From NCBI GenBank assembly GCA_021199855.1, contig JAJQHD010000048.1, positions 26,501-90,500 of the forward strand: a stretch of DNA of 64,000 nucleotides, in the 5' to 3' direction. This document shows positions 8,818 to 17,321 of the stretch, piece after piece. This stretch comes from Oscillospiraceae bacterium. Its GTDB lineage: Bacteria; Bacillota; Clostridia; Oscillospirales; Ruminococcaceae. A program made the position numbers and the translations under genes. Under the pieces are notes generated by a model. It worked only from the letters and a program-made list of their open reading frames with translations. It had not been told where the DNA came from and did not search any database. Within the stretch, counting starts at the first letter, position 1, and every line of letters begins with the position of its first letter.

Positions 8818-9039
8818 ATGAAATACACTCTCTTAGCCGTTTCTTCAATCACCTACGCAATGAAGGCGAAAAAGCTTCTCAACAGCATGGGAATATTCTG
8901 CGAGGTGTCAAAAACTCCGAAGAACTTAGCTTCCGGTTGCGGCTACTCGGTGAGAATACGGGATAATCCCGATTATGTTTCGGGACTATTGGAGAAGAAC
9001 GGCATAGCGGTAAAGGACCGCACGACTGTTGAAATGTAA
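8818..9039 (+). CDS. DUF3343 family protein (putative Se/S carrier-like)
   Basis: 73-residue protein MKYTLLAVSSITYAMKAKKL with a central Ser-Gly-Cys-Gly motif (ASGCGYSVRI). This is the pattern of DUF3343 proteins, which resemble the C-terminal part of YedF and are thought to carry sulfur or selenium on the conserved Cys. The upstream in-frame extension from 8776 lacks homologue-like sequence. ATG 8818 is preferred because family members start M-K-Y/F and GCGAGG lies 11 bp upstream; the stronger AGGAGG at 8784 is too distant. It sits 30 bp before a class V cysteine desulfurase, a conserved partnership that supports a sulfur/selenium transfer role. Function is inferred. Confidence 0.75.
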   Translation: MKYTLLAVSSITYAMKAKKLLNSMGIFCEVSKTPKNLASGCGYSVRIRDNPDYVSGLLEKNGIAVKDRTTVEM

Positions 9040-9069
9040 AATACGGTCTTTACGAAAGGATTTGTCAAT

Positions 9070-10212
9070 GTGAAAGTGTCATACTTTGATAATGCGGCAA
9101 CGACCTACCCAAAACCTCCGTCAGTTGTAAGGGCTACGGCTGAAGCACCTGTAAAGTACGGTGGAAACCCGGGCAGGTCGGGGCACGCTTATTCATATAA
9201 TGCGGCGGCGATGGTCTATGATGCCAGATGCACAGCCGCCGGGATGTTCAAATCCAGCCCTGAAAATACAGTCTTCACGAGCAATTGCACCCATTCTCTC
9301 AATCTTGCAATCAAGGGCATAGTAAGACCCGGGGACAGGCTGGTTATCTCTTCGATGGAGCATAACTCGGTAGCCCGTCCTGCCTATGCCATGTCAAAAG
9401 CAGGAGCGATTGTCGATGTCGCAACAGTAGGGAAGACGGATGAAAAAACCCTTGAAAATTTCCATAGCCTCATAAATCCCGGCACCCGTTGTGTTGTATG
9501 TACAGCCGCCAGTAATGTAACCGGCAGGATAATGCCAATCCGTGAGATTGCGGAAATGTGCCGGAGCATGGGCGTCTGCTTCATAGTTGATGGAGCACAG
9601 GCTTGCGGAATTATTCCGACTACTTTGGACGACGGAATGAACTTCATCTGTACAGCCGGTCACAAAGGGCTTTACGGCGTAACCGGAACCGGTCTTCTTA
9701 TCTCGGACGGCAAGTACGTCCCGAAAACCATAATCGAAGGAGGAACGGGCGCCACGTCAGCCGAGCTCGAACAGACCGGCTTTATGCCCGAAAGGCTGGA
9801 AAGCGGAACTCTCAACACCGTCGGAATCGCATCCCTTAAAGCCGGAATCGATTATGTTCAGAGCTACGGCATGGATGATATTTTCGAGCACGAGCAGTCG
9901 CTCTGCGAAATATTTATCGACGGGCTCAAAGACATAGATAACGTGACGGTATATCGAAAAGGCAACCGCTTTGTCCCGATAGTGTCATTCAATGTTGAAG
10001 GAATCCCGTCTTCTGCCGTTTCGGAAGCACTCTCCGAAAGAGGCTTTGCACTTCGGGGAGGACTCCACTGCGCACCTTTGGCACACAGAACGCTGGGAAC
10101 GCTCCCGGAAGGAACCGTCAGATTCTCGCCATCCGTTTTTAATTCAGAGACGGACGTCAGGAGACTCATAGGAGAAGTAAAAAAATCGCAAAAGATGGGC
10201 TTTGACTATTGA
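9070..10212 (+). CDS. Cysteine desulfurase family protein (aminotransferase class V)
   Basis: PLP enzyme expected to take sulfur (or selenium) from cysteine. The N-terminus VKVSYFDNAATTYPKPPSVV is the family signature. The PLP-binding lysine lies in TAGHKGLYGVTGTGLL, preceded by FIVDGAQACG, and RGGLHCAPLAH carries the conserved C-terminal Cys expected to accept sulfur. 380 residues is the usual length. It starts with GTG at 9070 after AAAGGA. The pairing with the DUF3343 protein places it in the EF2568-like subgroup often found with selenium or molybdenum hydroxylase functions rather than in ISC/SUF assembly; this last assignment is inference. Confidence 0.88.
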   Translation: MKVSYFDNAATTYPKPPSVVRATAEAPVKYGGNPGRSGHAYSYNAAAMVYDARCTAAGMFKSSPENTVFTSNCTHSLNLAIKGIVRPGDRLVISSMEHNSVARPAYAMSKAGAIVDVATVGKTDEKTLENFHSLINPGTRCVVCTAASNVTGRIMPIREIAEMCRSMGVCFIVDGAQACGIIPTTLDDGMNFICTAGHKGLYGVTGTGLLISDGKYVPKTIIEGGTGATSAELEQTGFMPERLESGTLNTVGIASLKAGIDYVQSYGMDDIFEHEQSLCEIFIDGLKDIDNVTVYRKGNRFVPIVSFNVEGIPSSAVSEALSERGFALRGGLHCAPLAHRTLGTLPEGTVRFSPSVFNSETDVRRLIGEVKKSQKMGFDY

Positions 10213-10274
10213 AATTTCCCGCGATTGCTGTTAAAATAGAAAGAGTATCAATGCCGATTAGGGCGGAAAGGGAA

Positions 10275-11195
10275 ATGGACTTGGAATTTGTCAGTGACGT
10301 TTGGGTAAAGTTCGTAAGTATAGTCAGCTCAATATCCTTCCGGGACATTATTGATATAATCATACTGGCGTATATCTTATATAAGCTTATCAAGATAATC
10401 CGTGAAACGAGAGCCCAACAGCTCCTCACCGGAATTTTAATCATAGTCGGCGTTTATCTCGTCGCCTCGTGGTTACAGCTTAAAGTCATGTCGTACCTAC
10501 TGGAAAACTTCTTCCAGATAGGAATCTTAGCGGTAATCATCGTCTTCCAGCCGGAGCTCAGGCGAATACTCGAAAAGATGGGTCAAGCGAACGTCAAAAG
10601 CCTCGGCATCTTCGGCGGCGGAGGCTATAAAGCGGACGACGAAGCGAAGAACTGGGATGACACCATCGAGGTCATCGGCGAAGCCGTAAGTCAGCTCTCC
10701 GAAACAAGAACCGGCGCACTCATAGTAATCGAGAGAACCACCCGTTTGGGCGAACAGATTGACAACGGCACCGTGATGGACTGCATCCCGAGTGTTCCGA
10801 CTCTCGGCAGTATTTTCTTCCCGAAAACTCCTCTTCATGATGGCGCTGTAATCATAAGAAACGCCAGAATCATTGCGGCAGGATGCTTCCTTCCGACTCC
10901 TCAGAAGGAGGAAAGAATCAACAAACAGCTCGGCTCCCGTCACAGAGCGGCAATCGGCATGAGCGAAAATTCCGATGCCATAATCGTTGTCGTTTCCGAG
11001 GAGACCGGAACAATTTCTATAGCAGAAAATGGCGAGCTCACAAGAGGCTACACCAAGGAAAGAATCATAAAGTATCTGAAGTCTCAGATTATGGCTGAAA
11101 AGCAGTCTCCGGATAAGAAACTGCTCGGCAAGCTGTTTGTAAGAAAGGAGAAGACCGATGGCGGAGAAAACAGCCGAGAAAACCAAGAAGAGTAG
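10275..11195 (+). CDS. cdaA: Diadenylate cyclase CdaA
   Basis: Membrane enzyme that makes c-di-AMP from two ATP; the messenger controls potassium and osmolyte balance and wall integrity. Three N-terminal hydrophobic segments (about 20-38, 50-66, 72-92) precede the DisA_N catalytic domain with its two hallmarks, LHDGA (DGA 189-191) and SRHRAA (RHR 222-224). A longer frame exists with ATG 10251. 10275 is chosen because purine-rich GGCGGAAAGGG lies just upstream and the resulting 306 residues match the family better; confidence in the start is moderate. The cdaR start lies 38 bp inside its 3' end. Confidence 0.92.
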   Translation: MDLEFVSDVWVKFVSIVSSISFRDIIDIIILAYILYKLIKIIRETRAQQLLTGILIIVGVYLVASWLQLKVMSYLLENFFQIGILAVIIVFQPELRRILEKMGQANVKSLGIFGGGGYKADDEAKNWDDTIEVIGEAVSQLSETRTGALIVIERTTRLGEQIDNGTVMDCIPSVPTLGSIFFPKTPLHDGAVIIRNARIIAAGCFLPTPQKEERINKQLGSRHRAAIGMSENSDAIIVVVSEETGTISIAENGELTRGYTKERIIKYLKSQIMAEKQSPDKKLLGKLFVRKEKTDGGENSRENQEE

Positions 11196-12507
11196 TTTTT
11201 TCAAAAGCGGCAACTTTTATCTGATGCTCTTTTCGATAGTGCTTGCGTCCGTCATCTGGATAATCATGTCGCTTACAGTCTTCCCCGAGACGACTATCAC
11301 CCTTAAAGACGTTCCAATCGATTTCTCACTTGACGGCTCTTATGCAGATGTTGCCGGAATTTCGGTTATGAAGACGTCCGTAGATTCGGTAAACGTAGTC
11401 ATCTCTGGTGAAAGATACCTCATCGGCGACTATACTGCTGATGATATTCACGTCAGTGTAAATGTTGATGCAGTAAGAGCGACCGGTTCATATGAGCTTT
11501 CTCTTGTGGTAACAAGCGTAAACGGTGATACCATTGAGGTTGATCAGATCGAGCCGGCAACCGTCAAGGTCGATTTCGACTACATGGTAACAAAGACCTT
11601 CTCAGTTGAGGATGGAACCCTTGTAGCTGACGTCTCCAATCTTGCAGCCGCCGACGGTTATATCATCGATGAGGATGAAATTACAATCTCTCCGTCGACA
11701 ATCGAGGTCTATGGTCCCCAGGATTATATCAACCAGATTACCTCCGTCGCTGTCAAGGTTGACAATGCCGCAACCATTCAATCTACGATGACCTCAAATC
11801 TCAATTCTGTAATTCTGTACAGTGGAAATGAGGAATTTGAGAGTGAGGATGTCACAACAGATAATGAAAGCTTTGAGGTAGTAGTTCCGGTATATCTCCT
11901 GAAGTCGCTTCCTTTCTATGTCACATTGACTTCATCTGTCGATTCGTTTGACACTTCGTCTATATCATACAGCATAAGCCCTTCAAGCATTTCAGTGAGA
12001 TCTCAGAATTCGAGCCTCAGCAGTATAGAAGATATACGTCTTGGCTATATCTCAGTGAATGAAATAACCGTAGGAAGCGTGTTTAATATCACCATCGACG
12101 AATCGAGCTACTACGAGAATATCTCCGGAATCGACACTGCAACGGTATCCTTTGACCTTGAAGGATACTCAGAAAAGGTTGTGACGCTGAGCAATTCGCA
12201 GATATATATCGTGAACAGCACGGATGATAAGGTTGTCACCGTCGAGACGGCTCAGATTCAGAACGTAATCCTTGTCGGACCCGAGGATGTCTTGGAGCAG
12301 ATAAGCTCGTCCGATGTCATAGCAGAGATTGATATGCTCGACTACGCGAATACGACTGTAAGCTATACCATCATGGATCTCACAATCTATGTCCCAGGTT
12401 ATGACAATGTCTGGTGCTATGGAAAGTATCGCGTATACGTCAGCATCGAGACGGTGGAGACGACGGACGAGACTGAAACTGAGGCTGAAGTGGAAGAAGC
12501 CGGATAA
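11158..12507 (+). CDS. cdaR: CdaR, YbbR-domain regulator of CdaA
   Basis: Extracytoplasmic regulator of CdaA with one N-terminal membrane anchor (about 15-35) and four YbbR-type beta-rich repeats filling the rest. Recurrent (V/I)DFxLDG and PSxIEVYGP motifs mark the repeats. The C-terminus is acidic (Thr/Glu-rich). The start overlaps cdaA by 38 bp and has GGAGAAG before it, so translation is probably coupled. In most Firmicutes the third gene of this operon is glmM; here a terminator and a flavoprotein follow instead. Confidence 0.88.
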   Translation: MAEKTAEKTKKSSFFKSGNFYLMLFSIVLASVIWIIMSLTVFPETTITLKDVPIDFSLDGSYADVAGISVMKTSVDSVNVVISGERYLIGDYTADDIHVSVNVDAVRATGSYELSLVVTSVNGDTIEVDQIEPATVKVDFDYMVTKTFSVEDGTLVADVSNLAAADGYIIDEDEITISPSTIEVYGPQDYINQITSVAVKVDNAATIQSTMTSNLNSVILYSGNEEFESEDVTTDNESFEVVVPVYLLKSLPFYVTLTSSVDSFDTSSISYSISPSSISVRSQNSSLSSIEDIRLGYISVNEITVGSVFNITIDESSYYENISGIDTATVSFDLEGYSEKVVTLSNSQIYIVNSTDDKVVTVETAQIQNVILVGPEDVLEQISSSDVIAEIDMLDYANTTVSYTIMDLTIYVPGYDNVWCYGKYRVYVSIETVETTDETETEAEVEEAG

Positions 12508-12530
12508 AAGGCAAATGTGAAATCAAATTT

Positions 12531-12564
12531 ATCGGGGCGAAAGCTGATTTTGCCCCGATTTTTT
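12531..12564 (+). terminator. Terminator after cdaR
   Basis: Perfect 8-bp stem ATCGGGGC/GCCCCGAT with a 13-nt loop and a T-rich tail, 24 bp after the cdaR stop. Confidence 0.9.
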
Positions 12565-12583
12565 GTGTAAGTGAGGAAATTCT

Positions 12584-14170
12584 ATGCCGATTATAGTCAT
12601 GAATATAAAGACTTCGATTGAAGCAGGCGAAGCCGAGATAGTTTCAACTGCTTTACGTGAAATCGGAGTAGGCAAGCGCCACGTTCTTTCAGCCTCGATA
12701 TACAAGACCTCTCTTGACGCAAGAAAGCGTGAGAGAACCCGTGAAGGCATTCACCTTGTCAGTTCTGTTCTTCTTTCTCTTGACTCAGAATATCTCGAAC
12801 GTGAGCTATCAAAGAAGCAGAACGTGAAGTATTTTGAAGAGCTTGCACTTTCACCGGCGATTTCCAGCAGGAAAACAGACGGACGGGTAGTAATCGCCGG
12901 CTTCGGACCTGCCGGAATGTTTGCAGGACTGATTCTTTCAGAATACGGCTATAAGCCGATTGTTCTTGAACGTGGCGGTTCGGTTGACGAGAGAATCGAG
13001 AAAATCACCGAATATTGGGCAGGAGGCGAGCCCGACGAGTCGACCAACGTCCAGTTTGGCGAAGGCGGAGCCGGAACCTTCTCTGACGGCAAGCTTACAA
13101 CCCGAATCAACGACCCACTTTGCCGTTATGTCCTTCAGAAGTTCGTCGAATTTGGTGCTCCGGAAAGCATACTGAGAATTGCCAAGCCTCACCTTGGCAC
13201 AGATAACCTCCGCGGTATAGTCAAAAATATCCGCAATCGCATAATAGAAAATGGTGGCGAAGTCCGGCTTCACAGTGAGCTTACAGGAATTGAATCTGAC
13301 GGCGGACGGATTGTCAAAGCGAAGACGCCATCCGGCGACATTGAAACGAGCGCACTGATTCTTGCAATCGGTCATTCAGCAAGAGATACCTTTGAAATGC
13401 TCCTGCAAAACGGCATCAGGCTTGAACCAAAGCCTTTTTCCGTCGGCGCAAGAATAGAGCACACTCAGGAAAGTGTCGACCGAAGTCTCTATGGCGACTA
13501 TGCCGGAAACCCACTTCTCCCGAAAGGCGAGTATCAGCTTTCCCACAGAAGACCCGACGGCAGAGCCTGCTATACATTCTGCATGTGCCCGGGCGGACTT
13601 GTTGTAGCGTCTGCATGTGAAAAGGAAACCATAGTCACAAACGGCATGAGCATGTACAGCCGTGACGGCGAAAACGCCAACGCCGCAGTTGTCGTATCGG
13701 TCACTCCGGATGACTTCGGTCATAACCCACTCGACGGCGTAAAATTTGCACACGATATCGAGAGAAAAGCGTATCTAATAAGCGGTGACAGCCGTGCTCC
13801 CGCAATGACTTTAGGTGACTTTTTAGGAAATCCTGCAGGCCGTTCAGTAACTCCAAGCTACAAGCCCGGAGTAGTAGACAGAGATCTGAACAATCTCTTC
13901 CCGCAGTCTGTTATTGATGTGATGAAGGAAGGTCTCACAAAATTTGCAACCCAGATGGATTGCTTTAAAGATATGGGAGCAGTCCTGACAGCTCCCGAAA
14001 CGAGAACCTCGTCACCTGTTCGTATCCCGAGAGACGAAAATATGCATGCAATAGGCACTGAAAACCTTATTCCGTGTGGAGAAGGTCCCGGCTATGCCGG
14101 AGGCATAATGTCTGCTGCAGTCGACGGAATCAGGGCGGCACTCGAAGTGATGAAAAGCTTTGCTCCGTAA
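12584..14170 (+). CDS. FAD-dependent oxidoreductase (COG2509-type)
   Basis: 528-residue flavoprotein of the NAD(P)/FAD-dependent dehydrogenase group common in Clostridia. An N-terminal ~90-residue ferredoxin-like domain is followed by a Rossmann dinucleotide-binding loop VVIAGFGPAGMFAGLILSE (about 104-122), then QFGEGGAGTFSDGKLTT and the C-terminal IPCGEGPGYAGGIMSAAVDG typical of FAD binding in this family. The substrate is unknown. It stands alone between two terminators, convergent with the P-type ATPase gene. ATG follows GAGGAAATT. Confidence 0.88.
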   Translation: MPIIVMNIKTSIEAGEAEIVSTALREIGVGKRHVLSASIYKTSLDARKRERTREGIHLVSSVLLSLDSEYLERELSKKQNVKYFEELALSPAISSRKTDGRVVIAGFGPAGMFAGLILSEYGYKPIVLERGGSVDERIEKITEYWAGGEPDESTNVQFGEGGAGTFSDGKLTTRINDPLCRYVLQKFVEFGAPESILRIAKPHLGTDNLRGIVKNIRNRIIENGGEVRLHSELTGIESDGGRIVKAKTPSGDIETSALILAIGHSARDTFEMLLQNGIRLEPKPFSVGARIEHTQESVDRSLYGDYAGNPLLPKGEYQLSHRRPDGRACYTFCMCPGGLVVASACEKETIVTNGMSMYSRDGENANAAVVVSVTPDDFGHNPLDGVKFAHDIERKAYLISGDSRAPAMTLGDFLGNPAGRSVTPSYKPGVVDRDLNNLFPQSVIDVMKEGLTKFATQMDCFKDMGAVLTAPETRTSSPVRIPRDENMHAIGTENLIPCGEGPGYAGGIMSAAVDGIRAALEVMKSFAP

Positions 14171-14174
14171 AGTA

Positions 14175-14209
14175 AAACCGCTTTCCAGCGGTAGGGAAGC
14201 GGTTTTTGA
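14175..14209. terminator. Bidirectional terminator between convergent genes
   Basis: 12-bp stem AAACCGCTTTCC/GGGAAGCGGTTT with one G-U pair; A-rich on the left and T5 on the right, so it can serve both the flavoprotein gene and the ATPase gene ending at 14211. Confidence 0.88.
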
Positions 14210-14210
14210 T

Positions 14211-16703
14211 TTATTCACGGTTTGTAATGAGCCTGAGTAGTCCCGAAGCTATCGGCACAGCCGCCGCAAACATAAGCGACCAAACCATTTCCGGCAATAA
14301 AAGCGGAGTCGTCTCCATTGCAACCGACAAAAACGGCAGATAAATGCACAGCGCAGTCATCCCAGCCGAAACAAGCACAGCTAAAATCAGAGCCGGATTC
14401 TCAAACGGATTCATCCTGAACATCGATTTTCGCTCGCTTCTGCACTCAAAAACATGTATCAGCTGGCTTGCAATAAGAGTCACCAGAGCACATGTCCTCG
14501 CCGTGTCAATATCGCATCCGAGGTATAAAGAATACGCAAAGCACCCGAGAGTGCAGAGCCCGATAAGAATTCCCCGGACAGTAATTCTTCCCAGGAGCCC
14601 TCCGCTGAAAAAGCTCCCTGAAAATTCCGAAGGCTTCATTCTGAGGATTTCCTTTTCGCTCTTTTCAAGGCTTAAAGCCATTGCAGGAAGCCCGTCGGTG
14701 ACTAAATTTACAAGAAGAATCTGAGTTGGCAAAAGAACAACCGGCATCCCTAAGATTATCGACAGAAACATCACCATCACTTCGCCTATATTGCAGGAAA
14801 TCAGGTATCTTACAAACTTCCGTATGTTCATGTATACTGTTCTGCCCTGTTTTACTGCTTCGCAAATGGTCGATAGATTGTCGTCTAGTAAAATCATGTC
14901 CGCCGCCTGCTTGCACGCTTCCGAGCCGTTCTGCCCGATTGCGATTCCGATGTCCGCCTCCTTGACGGCAGGAGCGTCGTTCACCCCGTCGCCTGTCATG
15001 GCGACGATGTTGCCCTTTCTTTTGAGAGATTGCACGATTCTCAGCTTATCTCCCGGGTCAACCCTTGCAAAAACAGCGGCTGTTGATATTATCCTGTCGA
15101 GCTCCTTGCCGGTCATTTCATCGAGCTCGTCTTTTGATATAACCAACTCCCCACGCCTGAGAATTCCAACTTCTCTTGCAACCGCTTCAGCAGTCAGCTT
15201 GTGGTCTCCGGTAATCATAACCGTTCTGATTCCGGCTTTTCTGAGTTCGCTTACTGATGCCTTCGCTTCAGCTCTCGGAGCATCAAGCATACCTGTCAGA
15301 CCCAAGAACACTTCATACCCAGTTTTCTCATCCGTAAAGGCAAACGCCATTACGCGCAGTGCACCGGTGGCATAGTCATCTACTACCTGATATAACTCTC
15401 TTCTTCGCTCATTCGCCAACGGCTCAATGCCAGAATCGGTATAAATCATCCGGCAGTTTTTGAGAATGACATCGGGAGCGCCTTTTGTGTACGTTTTCAT
15501 CCCATGATTAGAGGAAACTGTAACACTCATCCTCTTTGTTTCGCTGTCAAAAGGTATCTCAGACAGCCTTGTATAGCCACTTTTGTCGATTCCGAACTTC
15601 TTTGCGGCGACAAGAAGGGCTATTTCTGTAGGGTCGCCGATGCCGTCATTTTCGCTGAGAACAGCATTGTTGCAGAGCGCCGCACATCTGAGAAGCTCGC
15701 CAAGACATTTATCGAGCTTTGAGTTATCTGTAATGGCATATTCCTTGTCAGCTGTCCTGATTTTCGTTACGGTCATTTTGTTTTCGGTGAGAGTTCCCGT
15801 TTTGTCTGTGCATATTACGTTTGCACAACTGAGTGTCTCAACCGAATGAAGCTTCCTTACGAGTGCATTTCTCTTCATCATCCTTCTGACAGCCAGTGCA
15901 AGAGCAATGGTAACCGCCGCAGGTAACCCTTCAGGAATTGCGGCGATAGCTATTGTGATTCCCGTCATAAGCATGTCAAAAATCGGTTCGCCACGGTATA
16001 TTCCTGCAATCACAACCAGAACGCATACAGCTGCACAAATGAGACAAAGCGTTTTTCCCATCGACCCGAGCTTTCTCTGAAGCGGAGTTTCCTGATTTCC
16101 GGCTTCGTCAATCAGCGTTGAAACCTGTCCCATCCTGGCGTTCATACCAGTTTGCTGGCACCGGATAACTGCATTTCCTCGTGTTACCGAGCTTCCCATA
16201 TAGACGAAGCCGTCTTCGCTGTCTTTTTTTACCGCCTCCGACTCGCCGGTAAGAATCGACTCGTTGCACCAAAGTCCGTTTGAACGGAGTATTTTCCCGT
16301 CGCACGGCACTTGGTCTCCGGCTTCAATCAGGATAACATCGTCAGGAATAATGAGGGAAGCATCGACAGTTTTCTCTATTCCGTCACGAATTACTCTTGC
16401 AGTCGGAGCTGTCAGCTTTTCAAGAGCCTCCATCGTTCGTTCGGTTCTGAATTCCTGAATGAACCCGAGAATTGAATTCATCAGAATAATCAGTATAATT
16501 GTCACGGCGTCGTATATTTCGCCCATGAAAACCGAGATAACCGTAGCACCGAGAAGCACTAAAACCATAATGTCCTTGAACTGCGACAGAAATATCCCGA
16601 CAGGATTTTTCTTGTTCTTCGATTTGAGACGGTTGTATCCGAACTCTTTTAATCTCTTTTCGGCTTCCGATTCACTGAGACCGCCAAAATTATTTTCCTG
16701 CAT
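14211..16703 (-). CDS. Cation-transporting P-type ATPase (Ca2+-ATPase-like, P2A/P2B type)
   Basis: 830-residue membrane pump exporting Ca2+ (or another divalent cation) by an aspartyl-phosphate cycle. Seen in order: cation ATPase N-terminal domain (LSESEAEKRLKEFGYN), actuator TGES motif, phosphorylation site ICTDKTGTLTENKMT, the P-domain MTGDGVNDAPAVK, and a C-terminal membrane domain. The PEGLPA motif in M4 (AAIPEGLPAAVTIALAL) identifies the Ca/Na-K class rather than the heavy-metal CPx class. The ATG at 16703 is preferred to an upstream one at 16757 because AAGGGAG lies 7 bp before it. Co-directional with the flavin reductase and prs genes. Confidence 0.93.
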   Translation of the reverse strand: MQENNFGGLSESEAEKRLKEFGYNRLKSKNKKNPVGIFLSQFKDIMVLVLLGATVISVFMGEIYDAVTIILIILMNSILGFIQEFRTERTMEALEKLTAPTARVIRDGIEKTVDASLIIPDDVILIEAGDQVPCDGKILRSNGLWCNESILTGESEAVKKDSEDGFVYMGSSVTRGNAVIRCQQTGMNARMGQVSTLIDEAGNQETPLQRKLGSMGKTLCLICAAVCVLVVIAGIYRGEPIFDMLMTGITIAIAAIPEGLPAAVTIALALAVRRMMKRNALVRKLHSVETLSCANVICTDKTGTLTENKMTVTKIRTADKEYAITDNSKLDKCLGELLRCAALCNNAVLSENDGIGDPTEIALLVAAKKFGIDKSGYTRLSEIPFDSETKRMSVTVSSNHGMKTYTKGAPDVILKNCRMIYTDSGIEPLANERRRELYQVVDDYATGALRVMAFAFTDEKTGYEVFLGLTGMLDAPRAEAKASVSELRKAGIRTVMITGDHKLTAEAVAREVGILRRGELVISKDELDEMTGKELDRIISTAAVFARVDPGDKLRIVQSLKRKGNIVAMTGDGVNDAPAVKEADIGIAIGQNGSEACKQAADMILLDDNLSTICEAVKQGRTVYMNIRKFVRYLISCNIGEVMVMFLSIILGMPVVLLPTQILLVNLVTDGLPAMALSLEKSEKEILRMKPSEFSGSFFSGGLLGRITVRGILIGLCTLGCFAYSLYLGCDIDTARTCALVTLIASQLIHVFECRSERKSMFRMNPFENPALILAVLVSAGMTALCIYLPFLSVAMETTPLLLPEMVWSLMFAAAVPIASGLLRLITNRE

Positions 16704-16772
16704 GATAAAACTCCCTTCCGAAACTCGTCCTAAGATGAGTTTATGAAAGGGAGTCATGTTTTAGAATTTATT

Positions 16773-17276
16773 TCAGTCCGCCTTGTAAGCCTTGACTATC
16801 TCGCCGATGTACATCGTGTGAAGGTCGTTCTCGGGATAGTTGCGCTCAAACACTGTCTTATCGACAAACGAATCTTCAGTCATCTTCTGAGCGTAGAGCT
16901 TTCTGCAAACCAAGACGAGATTCGCCTCTTCAAAAGTGACTGTTCCGTCAGTGAACAGGGGAGTGAGTCCTGCTTCCTTTGGCTTGTCGTGGTCTCTTCC
17001 AGAAACTCTGCCGCAGAGCCCGAGAGCCTTCTTGTAGCCTTCCGGGAAGAATGTCAGGGTGAAGTAATCGCTTCCGTCGACAAACTGCTTCGTGTATCTC
17101 TGAGGTCTTATATAGCAGGTCGCAACTTCTCTGCCCCAGAGTATTCCGACTCCGCCCCATGAGGCTGTCATCGTGTTGAAGCCACTTTTGTTTCCAGCTG
17201 AGATAAGGCACCAATCGTTGCCGATTCTCTCAAACGGATTGAAAGTGAGTTCACCTATGTTAAATTCTTTGAGCAT
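16773..17276 (-). CDS. Flavin reductase-like FMN-binding protein
   Basis: 167-residue flavin reductase-like/FMN split-barrel protein: LISAGNKSGFNTMTASWGG, GREVATCYIRPQRYTKQF and YFTLTFFPEGYKKAL are the conserved flavin-contacting stretches. The partner and substrate are unknown. The inner ATG (17276) is chosen because AGAAAGGA lies 8 bp upstream; the one at 17285 overlaps that site. It lies between prs and the P-type ATPase on the same strand. Confidence 0.88.
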   Translation of the reverse strand: MLKEFNIGELTFNPFERIGNDWCLISAGNKSGFNTMTASWGGVGILWGREVATCYIRPQRYTKQFVDGSDYFTLTFFPEGYKKALGLCGRVSGRDHDKPKEAGLTPLFTDGTVTFEEANLVLVCRKLYAQKMTEDSFVDKTVFERNYPENDLHTMYIGEIVKAYKAD

Positions 17277-17321
17277 CAGAATCATCCTTTCTATGCTTTT
17301 TCAGGGATATTTTATGCCGGA

